A DNA stretch of 64,000 nucleotides from Microbacterium barkeri (lineage in GTDB: Bacteria > Actinomycetota > Actinomycetes > Actinomycetales > Microbacteriaceae). Below the pieces are notes generated by a model that searched no databases, was not told the DNA's origin, and saw only the letters and a program-made list of their open reading frames with translations. Position 1 is the stretch's first letter; each line of letters starts with the position of its first letter. This document shows positions 9,373 to 17,104 of the stretch, piece by piece. The position numbers and the translations under genes were made by a program. Where the stretch lies: assembly GCF_027921765.1 (NCBI RefSeq), contig NZ_BSEJ01000010.1, positions 1 through 64,000 of the forward strand, read 5' to 3'.

Positions 9373-10074
9373 GTGACCTCCCCTTCCGCGACCGAGAGCG
9401 CCGGCATCCGCGTCGCCGTCTCGACCGTGATCTTCTCGCTGCGCTCGCGGCCCGGGGCCGACGCGCTCATGATCCCGCTCGTGCGCCGCACGCGGGAGCC
9501 GTTCGAGGGCGCGTGGGCGCTCCCGGGCGGATGGCTCGACGAGCGGGAGGGGCTCGACGACGCCGCCGCCCGCACGCTCGCCGAGACGACCGCGCTCAGC
9601 CCGAGCTACCTCGAGCAGCTCTACGCCTTCGGCGACGTCGACCGCTCCCCCACGCGCGTCGTGTCGGTCGTCTACTGGGCGCTCCTGCGCTCGGACCTCG
9701 TGGATGCGCAGCGCGCCGCGGAGGACGCGCCGGAGAACGTCGAGTGGTTCGACGTGGACGATCTGCCGGCGCTCGCCTTCGACCACAACCGGATCGTCGA
9801 CTACGCCGTGTGGCGGCTGCGCAACAAGGTCGGCTACAGCCGGATCGCGCACGGCCTCCTGCCCGACGAGTTCACGCTGACCGAGCTGCGGGAGGTCTAC
9901 GAGGCCGTGCTCGGGCGTCGCCTCGACCCGTCGAACTTCCGCCGCCTCCTCGAGGGCTCCGAGGCGCTCCTCCCGACCGAGTCGTTCCGCACCGGCAAGC
10001 ATCGCCCGGCGCGGCTGTACCGCTACAACTCGGAGGTCGAGCTCGCCGATCGCGGACCGCTCGGACCGGCCTGA
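9373..10074 (+). CDS. nrtR: NrtR-type regulator: degenerate Nudix domain plus winged helix
   Basis: A 233-residue protein with an N-terminal Nudix fold and a C-terminal winged-helix domain (L-T-E-L-R-E-V-Y-E-A-V and N-F-R-R-L-L near residues 175-200). The Nudix box G-G-W-L-D-E-R-E-G-x-D-x-A-A-A-R-T-L keeps the first glycine and glutamate, but R-E-x-x-E-E is replaced by R-T-L-A-E-T. That degeneration is typical of the regulator rather than of the hydrolases. NrtR proteins sense ADP-ribose/NAD metabolites and repress NAD synthesis genes. The GTG start gives the expected N-terminus. It lies directly upstream of nadA-nadB-nadC, its likely target. Confidence 0.88.
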   Translation: MTSPSATESAGIRVAVSTVIFSLRSRPGADALMIPLVRRTREPFEGAWALPGGWLDEREGLDDAAARTLAETTALSPSYLEQLYAFGDVDRSPTRVVSVVYWALLRSDLVDAQRAAEDAPENVEWFDVDDLPALAFDHNRIVDYAVWRLRNKVGYSRIAHGLLPDEFTLTELREVYEAVLGRRLDPSNFRRLLEGSEALLPTESFRTGKHRPARLYRYNSEVELADRGPLGPA

Positions 10075-10102
10075 GGAGCCCGCTCGCCTTTGTGGTCAAC
10101 CT

Positions 10103-10131
10103 GACTTAAAGTGGTGTCGACGACTTAGAGT
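10103..10131 (+). promoter_or_regulatory. Twin palindromic sites upstream of nadA, candidate NrtR operator
   Basis: Two copies of GACTTARAGT lie at 10103-10112 and 10122-10131, 19 bases apart centre to centre, within the 82 bases between nrtR and nadA. Each contains ACTT-A-AAGT or its one-mismatch variant, which is self-complementary around a central A. The position next to nrtR and before the NAD operon suggests the NrtR operator. The binding sequence of this clade cannot be confirmed from the sequence alone. Confidence 0.55.
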
Positions 10132-10156
10132 CGAATCGACACGAACAGGGGTCCCC

Positions 10157-11488
10157 ATGGCCGCGACCAGCATCACCCTCACCGCCCGCGACGCGAGCGT
10201 CGACCACGAGATCCAGGCGATCGTCTCGGGCGGCGCCGCGGGCTCGACGTGCTCGACCGACCTCGCCGCGGGGCCCTGGAGCTTCGACGCCGTCGCCGGT
10301 TACGGCCCCGGCGCCTCGATGGGCGACGTGATCCCGACCGACGCCCCGCGGCAGGGCGAGCTCCCCCGCGCCTACCGCGAGGCCCCGGAAGCCGAGCTGC
10401 ATGATCGCATCCGGGCGGCGAAGGCGGCGCTCGGCGACCGCGTCGTGGTCCTCGGCCACTTCTACCAGCGCGACGAGGTCGTGCAGCACGCCGACTACGT
10501 GGGCGACTCGTTCCAGCTCGCGGGCGCGGCGAAGGCGCACCCCGAGGCCGAGGCGATCGTCTTCTGCGGCGTCCACTTCATGGCCGAGACCGCCGACATG
10601 CTGTCCCGCCCAGAGCAGTCCGTCATCCTGCCGAACCTCGCCGCGGGCTGCTCGATGGCCGACATGGCCGACGTCGACCAGGTCGAGGAGTGCTGGGAGC
10701 AGCTCGCGGACGTGTACGGCCCGCTCGACGTGCCGGACGAGGACGGCCGCGTGCCGGTCGTCCCGGTGACCTACATGAACTCCTCCGCGGCGATCAAGGG
10801 CTTCGTCGGCCGCAACGGCGGCATCGTGTGCACGTCGTCCAACGCGCGCACCGTGCTCGAGTGGGCGTTCGCCCGAGGGCGCCGCGTGCTCTTCTTCCCC
10901 GACCAGCACCTCGGGCGCAACACGGCCAAGGCGATGGGCGTGCCGCTCGAGCGCATGCCGCTGTGGAACCCTCGCGCGCCGTACGGCGGGTCGTCCGAGG
11001 AGACGCTGCGCGACGCCGAGGTCATCCTCTGGCACGGCTTCTGCTCCGTGCACCGCCGCTTCACGGTCGACCAGATCGAGACCGCGCGCGCCGCGCATCC
11101 GGGTGTGCGCGTCATCGTGCATCCGGAGTGCCCCATGCCCGTCGTCGACGCCGCCGACGAGGCGGGATCGACCGACTACATCCGCAAGGCGATCGAGGCG
11201 GCGACCGAGCCGACCACGTTCGCGATCGGCACCGAGATCAACCTCGTGCGCCGGCTCGCCGCCGAGCACCCGCAGCACACGATCTTCTGCCTCGACCCCG
11301 TCGTGTGCCCCTGCTCGACGATGTACCGCATCCACCCCGGCTACCTCGCGTGGGTGCTCGAGGAGCTCGTCGCGGGGCGCGTGGTCAACCGGATCAGCGT
11401 CGACGACGCGGTGGCGGACCCGGCGCGCGTCGCGCTCGAGCGGATGCTCGCGGCCAAGCCCCTGCCGACGGGAGGCGCGCGCGCATGA
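10157..11488 (+). CDS. nadA: Quinolinate synthase A
   Basis: A 443-residue [4Fe-4S] enzyme that condenses iminoaspartate with dihydroxyacetone phosphate to quinolinate. Core motifs are G-H-F-Y-Q-R-D-E-V near residue 97, F-C-G-V-H-F-M-A-E-T, A-G-C-S-M-A-D-M, V-H-P-E-C-P-M-P, and D-P-V-V-C-P-C-S-T-M-Y-R-I. Together they supply the three cluster cysteines. About 80 residues precede the core, as in other actinobacterial NadA proteins. The stop overlaps the nadB ATG (ATGA). Confidence 0.96.
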   Translation: MAATSITLTARDASVDHEIQAIVSGGAAGSTCSTDLAAGPWSFDAVAGYGPGASMGDVIPTDAPRQGELPRAYREAPEAELHDRIRAAKAALGDRVVVLGHFYQRDEVVQHADYVGDSFQLAGAAKAHPEAEAIVFCGVHFMAETADMLSRPEQSVILPNLAAGCSMADMADVDQVEECWEQLADVYGPLDVPDEDGRVPVVPVTYMNSSAAIKGFVGRNGGIVCTSSNARTVLEWAFARGRRVLFFPDQHLGRNTAKAMGVPLERMPLWNPRAPYGGSSEETLRDAEVILWHGFCSVHRRFTVDQIETARAAHPGVRVIVHPECPMPVVDAADEAGSTDYIRKAIEAATEPTTFAIGTEINLVRRLAAEHPQHTIFCLDPVVCPCSTMYRIHPGYLAWVLEELVAGRVVNRISVDDAVADPARVALERMLAAKPLPTGGARA

Positions 11489-13002
11489 CCGGGGTCATCG
11501 TCGTCGGAAGCGGCGTCGCGGGCCTCGCGACGGCGCTGCACCTCGCGCGCGGCGGGGCGGATGTGCAGCTGGTCACGAAGGCGGGGATGGCCGACGGCAG
11601 CACGCGGCACGCGCAGGGCGGCATCGCGGCCGCGCTCTTCCCCGATGACAGCGTCGAGAGCCACGCGGCCGACACGCTCGCCGCGGGCGCCGGACTGTGC
11701 GACCCCGCCGCGGTCGACGTGCTCGTGTCGGAGGGGCCGGCGCGCGTGCGCGAGCTCATGGACCTCGGCGTCGCGTTCGACCGAGACGCCTCGGGCGCCC
11801 TGGCGCGAGGACTCGAGGCCGCGCACGCGCATCCGCGCATCCTCCACGCGGGCGGAGACGCGACGGGCCTCGCGATCGAGATCGCGCTCATCGCGGCCGC
11901 GCTCGAGGCGGGCGTCCGCCTTCGCGAGCGGACGCTCCTCGCCGAGCTCCTCGTGGAGGACGGACGCGTCGCGGGAGTCGAGCTGCTCGCCGACGGGCGC
12001 CGGGAGGTGCTCCGGGCGGATGCCGTCGTGCTCGCGACCGGCGGAGCGGGGCGGCTGTGGGCGCGCACCACCAACCCCGACGTCGTGACCGGCGACGGCA
12101 TCGCGGCCGCCCTGCGGGCGGGGGCCGCGGTCGTCGATCTCGAGTTCGCGCAGTTCCACCCCACCGTGCTCGCCGAGGGCGCGCCGTTCCTCGTCTCCGA
12201 GGCGGTGCGCGGCGAGGGCGCCGACCTCATCGATCTCGACGGACGGCGCTTCGTGCTCGACGACCACCCCGACGGCGAGCTCGCGCCGCGCGACGTCGTC
12301 GCGCGATCGATCGCCCGGCGGATGGCGGAGCAGGGCGGGCGCCCCGTCCTCCTGGACGCGACGCGCATCGGCCGTCGGCGACTGGAGGCGCGCTTCCCGA
12401 CGATCGCGAGGGCGCTCGCAGGGCGCGGGCTCGACTGGGCCGCGCACCCGATCCCCGTCGCGCCGGCCGCCCACTACCTCATGGGCGGGATCGCGACCGA
12501 CCTCGACGGGCGCACGAGCCTGGCCGGCCTCCTCGCCGTCGGCGAGTGCGCGCGCACGGGCGTGCACGGCGCCAACCGCCTCGCTTCCAACTCCCTTCTC
12601 GAGGGCGCGGTCTTCGCCGCGCGCGCGGCCGCGGCCATCCTCGCGGGCGAGGTCGATGCGGCGCCCGCGCTCCCCTCCGCGCCCGGCCCGGAGTCGCCGT
12701 CGGCGCTCGCCGCCGTCCAGACCTTCTCGCGCGCCGCCCTGCAGCGGCTCATGTGGGATCACGTGGGGCTCCTCCGCGACGGCGCGGGCCTCGCGCACGC
12801 CGTGGCGGTGCTCGCCGCGTGGCAGGACGCCCTCCCCCGTCCGCAGACGGTCGCCGCGCATGAGGACGCGGGGCTCGTGCGCGTGGCCCTCGCCGCGGCG
12901 AGCGCCGCTCTCGCCCGGCCGGGCTCGGTGGGGTCGCATTTCCGGACGGACGACGCCTCCGCGCACGCGCGCGAACTCGTCTCGGCGGGTGCCGCATGCT
13001 GA
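11485..13002 (+). CDS. nadB: L-aspartate oxidase
   Basis: A 505-residue flavoprotein that oxidises aspartate to iminoaspartate for NadA. It has an N-terminal FAD fold V-G-S-G-V-A-G-L-A-T-A, then S-T-R-H-A-Q-G-G-I-A-A-A near residue 40, the E-F-A-Q-F-H-P-T block near 225, and the C-terminal flavin block V-G-E-C-A-R-T-G-V-H-G-A-N-R-L-A-S-N-S. The ATG at 11485 overlaps the nadA stop, and the 3' end overlaps nadC by 7 bases. Confidence 0.96.
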   Translation: MTGVIVVGSGVAGLATALHLARGGADVQLVTKAGMADGSTRHAQGGIAAALFPDDSVESHAADTLAAGAGLCDPAAVDVLVSEGPARVRELMDLGVAFDRDASGALARGLEAAHAHPRILHAGGDATGLAIEIALIAAALEAGVRLRERTLLAELLVEDGRVAGVELLADGRREVLRADAVVLATGGAGRLWARTTNPDVVTGDGIAAALRAGAAVVDLEFAQFHPTVLAEGAPFLVSEAVRGEGADLIDLDGRRFVLDDHPDGELAPRDVVARSIARRMAEQGGRPVLLDATRIGRRRLEARFPTIARALAGRGLDWAAHPIPVAPAAHYLMGGIATDLDGRTSLAGLLAVGECARTGVHGANRLASNSLLEGAVFAARAAAAILAGEVDAAPALPSAPGPESPSALAAVQTFSRAALQRLMWDHVGLLRDGAGLAHAVAVLAAWQDALPRPQTVAAHEDAGLVRVALAAASAALARPGSVGSHFRTDDASAHARELVSAGAAC

Positions 13003-13847
13003 CGGCGTCGACGATCGAGCGCGCGGTGCGCGCCGCCCTCGAGGAGGACGCGCCGTGGGGAGACCTCACGAGCGAGGCGTTCCTTCCCGCATCCGCTCAC
13101 GCGCAGGCATCGCTCGTCGCGCGCGAGGACGGCGTGTTCAGCGGCGGCGAGGTCTTCCGGGCGGCGTTCGCCCTCACGGATCGCGCGACCGAGGTCGACC
13201 TCCGCGTGGCGGACGGCGCGCCCTTCGCCGCGGGCGACGTGCTCGCGACCGTCGCCGGGCCGGCCCGCGCGGTGCTCACCGCAGAGCGCATCGGCCTGAA
13301 CTTCACCCAGCGGATGTCGGGCGTCGCGACGCTCACGGCGCGATTCGTCGCCGAGGTGGCGGGCACGCGCGCGCGGATCGTCGACACCCGGAAGACGACG
13401 CCGGGGCTCCGCGCGTTCGAGCGGCACGCCGTCCGCTGCGGCGGCGGGCACAACCACCGGCACTCGCTGTCGGACGCGGTCATGGCGAAGGACAACCATC
13501 TCGCCGTGCTCCAGGCCGGCGGCGCCGACCTGACGACCGCCCTCCGCGCGGGCATCGCGCGTCTGCCGCACACGGCGCACGTCGAGGTAGAGGTCGATCG
13601 CATCGACCAGATCGAGCCCGTGCTCGCGGCCGGAGTCGACACGATCATGCTCGACAACTTCTCTCTCGACGACCTCCGTCGCGGCGTCGGGATCGTCGGC
13701 GGGCGAGCGATCGTCGAGGCGTCGGGCGGCGTCGACCTCGGGACGGTGCAGGGCATCGCCGAGACGGGCGTCGACGTCATCTCGGTCGGCGCGCTGACGC
13801 ACTCCGCCCGCGCGCTCGATCTCGGTCTCGACATGCGCGTGAGCTGA
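12996..13847 (+). CDS. nadC: Nicotinate-nucleotide pyrophosphorylase (carboxylating)
   Basis: A 283-residue quinolinate phosphoribosyltransferase that makes nicotinate mononucleotide. Visible motifs are E-D-x-P-W-G-D-L-T-S, the R-K-T-T-P-G-L-R PRPP/quinolinate loop, G-G-G-H-N-H-R, K-D-N-H, and E-A-S-G-G-V in the barrel. It completes the aspartate-to-NaMN pathway with nadA and nadB. Confidence 0.96.
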   Translation: MLTASTIERAVRAALEEDAPWGDLTSEAFLPASAHAQASLVAREDGVFSGGEVFRAAFALTDRATEVDLRVADGAPFAAGDVLATVAGPARAVLTAERIGLNFTQRMSGVATLTARFVAEVAGTRARIVDTRKTTPGLRAFERHAVRCGGGHNHRHSLSDAVMAKDNHLAVLQAGGADLTTALRAGIARLPHTAHVEVEVDRIDQIEPVLAAGVDTIMLDNFSLDDLRRGVGIVGGRAIVEASGGVDLGTVQGIAETGVDVISVGALTHSARALDLGLDMRVS

Positions 13848-13850
13848 GCC

Positions 13851-14972
13851 GTGCTCTACCTCGACAACGCCGCGACGACGCCCGTGCGGCCCGAGGTGCT
13901 CGCGGCCATGGAGCCCCACCTGACGCGCGCATTCGGCAACCCGTCGAGCCACCACACGGTCGGCGAGCGAGCCGCGCGCGCTCTCGAGGACGCCCGCGCC
14001 AGGGTCGCGGCCGTGCTCGGGATGCGCCGCGGCGACATCGTCTTCACCTCGGGCGGAACCGAGGCGAACAACCTCGCGGTGAAGGGGATCGCCCTGGGCG
14101 CTGCGCCGCGTGCACGGCACGTCGTGACGACGCCGATCGAGCACGAGTCGATCCTCGCCTCGGCCGATTACCTCCGCCGCCTCCATGGGTTCGAGGTGAC
14201 CCTCCTCCCCGTCGACGCGGACGGCCTCGTCCGGCCGGACGACGTCGCCGCAGCCCTCCGCGACGACACCGCGCTCGTGTCGATCGGGCTCGCCAACAAC
14301 GAGATCGGCACCGTGCAGGACGCGCGGGGCATCGCCGATGCGCTCGCGGGGCGCCGCGTCCCCCTGCACCTCGACGCCGTGCAGGCGGCGGGATGGCTGC
14401 CGCTGGCCGACACGGGCGCCGACGCGATCGCGCTCGCCGGCCACAAGATCGGGGCACCGCCCGGCACCGGCGTGCTCGCCGTGCGCGGACGCATCCCGAT
14501 CGAGCCGCTCCTCCACGGCGGCGGCCAGCAGCGCGGTCGCCGCAGCGGCACCGAGGCGGTCGCGGATGCCGTCGGATTCGCGACGGCGCTCGAGCTCGCC
14601 GACGCCGAGCGCGCCGACAGCGCTCGGCGCGTGGCGGCCATCCGCGACGCCTTCATCTCACGAGTGCTCGCGCTCGTGCCCTCGGCGCGCCTCACCGGCC
14701 ATCCGACCCGGCGCCTCCCCGGCACGGCGAGCTTCACCTTCGCGGGCACGAGCGGCGAGGCCGTGCTGCTCGAGCTCGAGCGCCGCGGCGTCGTCTCGTC
14801 GAGCGGGTCGGCCTGCGCCGCGGGAAGCGACGAGCCGTCGCACGTCCTCGTCGCGCTCGGGGTCCCGCCCCAGGAGGCGCAGACCGCGGTCCGCTTCACG
14901 CTCGCGCACCGCCACCAGGGCTCGCTCGACGCCGTCGCCGACGCCGTCGCCGCTGCGGTTGCTGCGGTCTGA
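13851..14972 (+). CDS. Cysteine desulfurase (NifS/IscS-like), NAD operon type
   Basis: A 373-residue aminotransferase class V protein. The PLP lysine is in A-L-A-G-H-K-I-G-A-P-P-G-T-G, and the catalytic cysteine is in S-S-G-S-A-C-A-A-G near residue 320. The N-terminal Y-L-D-N-A-A-T-T-P is diagnostic. It starts with GTG three bases after the nadC stop, as the fourth gene of nadA-nadB-nadC. A desulfurase in this position is generally taken to supply sulfur for the NadA iron-sulfur cluster. It could also serve other Fe-S or thiolation needs. Confidence 0.93.
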   Translation: MLYLDNAATTPVRPEVLAAMEPHLTRAFGNPSSHHTVGERAARALEDARARVAAVLGMRRGDIVFTSGGTEANNLAVKGIALGAAPRARHVVTTPIEHESILASADYLRRLHGFEVTLLPVDADGLVRPDDVAAALRDDTALVSIGLANNEIGTVQDARGIADALAGRRVPLHLDAVQAAGWLPLADTGADAIALAGHKIGAPPGTGVLAVRGRIPIEPLLHGGGQQRGRRSGTEAVADAVGFATALELADAERADSARRVAAIRDAFISRVLALVPSARLTGHPTRRLPGTASFTFAGTSGEAVLLELERRGVVSSSGSACAAGSDEPSHVLVALGVPPQEAQTAVRFTLAHRHQGSLDAVADAVAAAVAAV

Positions 14973-15006
14973 CCCCGGTGTCCCCGTGCGCCGATAGTCT
15001 CATCCG

Positions 15007-15894
15007 GTGACCACCGCTCCCCTCGTGACCGTCGTCGTCCCGGGCTTCGACATCGAGGGATACATCGCCGAGGCGCTCGACTCGCTGCGCGCGCAGACCC
15101 TGACCCGCTGGCGCGCGATCCTCGTGGACGACGCGTCGACCGATGGCACGGGCCGCGTGCTCGAGGAGTTCGCCGCGCGCGACGATCGCTTCCGCGTCAT
15201 CCGGCATCCGCGGCGCAAGGGGCTCGGCGCGGCGCGCAACACGGCGCTCGCGCACGTGGACACGCCGTACCTGGGCTTCCTCGACGGCGACGACATCATG
15301 CTCCCGCGCGCGCTCGAGACGCTCGTCGGGTCGCTCGAGACATCCGGAAGCGACGTCGCGGTGGGGGCGTACGTGCGCCTGTGGCCCGAAGGAGGGTCGT
15401 ACACGGCGGGAGAGGTGCAGCCGTGGGTCTCCGCCTCGACGAGCCCGCGGCGCGTCGGCGTCACGCTCGACGCGCACCCCGAGGTCACCGGGAACGTCGT
15501 GGCGTGGTCGAAGGTCTCGCGCACGGACTTCTGGCGTGCGCACGACCTGCGGTTTCCCGAGAACGCGCTCTACGAGGACCAGGCGATCGCTCAGCGGATG
15601 TACACGGCCGCGCGTGCGATCGACACGGTCCCCGACGTCGTCGTCCAGTGGCGCGTGCGCGCCGACGGGAGCTCGATCACGCAGCACGAGGCCGACCCCC
15701 GCGTCTTCCGCGCATGCCTCGCCGCGATGCGCGACGGCCTCGCGGTGCTCGCCGGCCACGGCGCCGCGCAGCGTGCCCGGGCGGGTCAGATCCTGCGCAT
15801 GGACATCCCTCGACTCTCCGCGATCGCGGACGCGTCCACCCGCTCCGACCTCGACACGTTCGCCGCCGAGGTCGAGGCGCTGCACCGCGCCTAG
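15007..15894 (+). CDS. Family 2 glycosyltransferase
   Basis: A 295-residue GT-A fold protein. The N-terminal V-T-V-V-V-P-G-F-D strand is followed by D-D-A-S-T-D-G-T (nucleotide-sugar binding) near residue 38 and the D-G-D-D metal motif near residue 96. No transmembrane segment is seen. It probably adds a sugar to a cell-surface polymer; donor and acceptor cannot be inferred. The GTG start lies 34 bases after the desulfurase stop, so it may be read through from the NAD operon. Confidence 0.88.
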   Translation: MTTAPLVTVVVPGFDIEGYIAEALDSLRAQTLTRWRAILVDDASTDGTGRVLEEFAARDDRFRVIRHPRRKGLGAARNTALAHVDTPYLGFLDGDDIMLPRALETLVGSLETSGSDVAVGAYVRLWPEGGSYTAGEVQPWVSASTSPRRVGVTLDAHPEVTGNVVAWSKVSRTDFWRAHDLRFPENALYEDQAIAQRMYTAARAIDTVPDVVVQWRVRADGSSITQHEADPRVFRACLAAMRDGLAVLAGHGAAQRARAGQILRMDIPRLSAIADASTRSDLDTFAAEVEALHRA

Positions 15895-15934
15895 CCCCCA
15901 TCCCCCATGTCTCACCTCCCGCGTTCTCCGGCCG

Positions 15935-15978
15935 GGTCCTTGCCACGAGTGGCCGCCATCCGCCCCTCTCACCGGCCG
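15935..15978. repeat. 44-bp direct repeat, left copy flanking DUF559 gene
   Basis: This stretch matches 17013-17056 at about 40 of 44 positions in the same orientation (core TCCTTGCC-R-CGAGTGGCCG then CCATCCGC). The two copies bracket the single endonuclease-like gene at 16011-16934. No coding sense is apparent in this copy. Confidence 0.7.
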
Positions 15979-16010
15979 GACGCGGCAGATGCCCGAAGGG
16001 ACGTCGCCTC

Positions 16011-16934
16011 TCACCCACGCCGCGCGACCGCGGCGCGCAGGTCCGCGAGGAGGTCCGCGGGATCGGAGAGGTCGGCCTGGGTCACCGGGAGGTAGATCCA
16101 GCCGAGTGCCTCGAGACGACGCCGCCGCGCGAGATCTCGGCGCCACTGGTCCCGATCGCGGTGATGGTCGCCCTCGTATTCGACGGCGATCCGCTGCGCG
16201 GGCAGTGCGAGGTCCACGCGCGCGATGAAGCGGCCGGACGCATCGCGCACGACGAAGTTCGCCGCGAAGGGCCCGAATCCCGCCCGGACGAGCAGCAGCC
16301 GCAGCTCGGTCTCCTTGGGCGACTCGGCACGGCTGTCGATGAGCGCGACCGCCTCGCGGAGGACGCGCGACTGCCTGTTCCGAGGACGCCGCGCGAGCTC
16401 CGCCTCGATGGCGGCCGCGCCGTGGTCGTGGGCGACGCGATCGCCGACCGCGACGAGATCGTCGAGGTCGAGGATCTCCGACAGGTCGCAGAAGGTGCGC
16501 GACGGCGACGTCAGCGGCAGACCGCGTCGCTGCCAGACCTGGTCGGCCGCGAGCTCCCGCTGGTGGCCGATGATGAGGCGGCCGCGCCGGGCGCGCGTGC
16601 CCGTCGGGGTCGTCACGTGCACGGTGCGCTCGGCCTGCTGCCCGAGCGGAAGGGGAAGCCCCCAGAGGACCGCCGCGGTCGTGTGACTGAACGCCGCCCC
16701 CGCCGGAAGCGAGAGCGCGACCGCGTGGCAGATGCTCACCGGCCCCTGCTGGTCGATGGGCAGGCGTGCGCCCCGCACGGGAATCCAGAGGTCGGACGCG
16801 CGGGACCGGCGACGCGACACCTCGGGTGCGTCCGCGACGCGGAACGCACGTCCACGGAGGCGGGTCGGGAGATCGGATGGTCGGGAGCTCACGGAGAGAG
16901 GCTGGCGCAAGAAGGAGTGGTCGGGTGCGCGCAT
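16011..16934 (-). CDS. DUF559/Vsr-like endonuclease-domain protein, possible AbiEi-type antitoxin relative
   Basis: A 307-residue protein. The C-terminal 120 residues have E-L-R-L-L-L-V-R-A-G, then V-D-L-A-L-P-A-Q-R-I-A-V-E-Y-E-G-D-H-H and a final V-x-Q-A-D-L. This is the restriction-fold DUF559 layout, with D and E-Y-E-G-D as likely metal ligands. The N-terminal half has A-A-F-S-H-T-T-A-A-V-L-W-G-L-P-L-P, as in AbiEi-like proteins common in actinobacteria. The ATG at 16932-16934 is chosen because the frame upstream runs into the 44-bp repeat. Whether it cuts DNA or is a retired mobile nuclease is unknown. Confidence 0.7.
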   Translation of the reverse strand: MRAPDHSFLRQPLSVSSRPSDLPTRLRGRAFRVADAPEVSRRRSRASDLWIPVRGARLPIDQQGPVSICHAVALSLPAGAAFSHTTAAVLWGLPLPLGQQAERTVHVTTPTGTRARRGRLIIGHQRELAADQVWQRRGLPLTSPSRTFCDLSEILDLDDLVAVGDRVAHDHGAAAIEAELARRPRNRQSRVLREAVALIDSRAESPKETELRLLLVRAGFGPFAANFVVRDASGRFIARVDLALPAQRIAVEYEGDHHRDRDQWRRDLARRRRLEALGWIYLPVTQADLSDPADLLADLRAAVARRG

Positions 16935-17012
16935 CCACACCCTCCGGCACCGCCGCGCCGCCCTCCGCCCCCTGTGCACGAACCGTGACGGGGCACGGCC
17001 GGGGCCCGCACC

Positions 17013-17056
17013 GGTCCTTGCCGCGAGTGGCCGCCATCCGCTGCTCTCACCAGCCG
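17013..17056. repeat. 44-bp direct repeat, right copy flanking DUF559 gene
   Basis: This is the second copy of the repeat at 15935-15978, with about four differences. It lies between the start of the DUF559 gene and the stop of the ABC transporter gene. The repeat-gene-repeat layout suggests the nuclease-like gene arrived as a unit. Confidence 0.7.
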
Positions 17057-17104
17057 ATCGAGGCAAACACGGGCACGGATGAGAGCAAGGCAGCCCGCCT
17101 GGCT

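Noticed and set aside
12656..15010. 784-codon plus-strand frame over nadB-nadC-desulfurase
   Set aside because: Shadow frame of three well-recognised genes; composition dominated by Arg and no domain.
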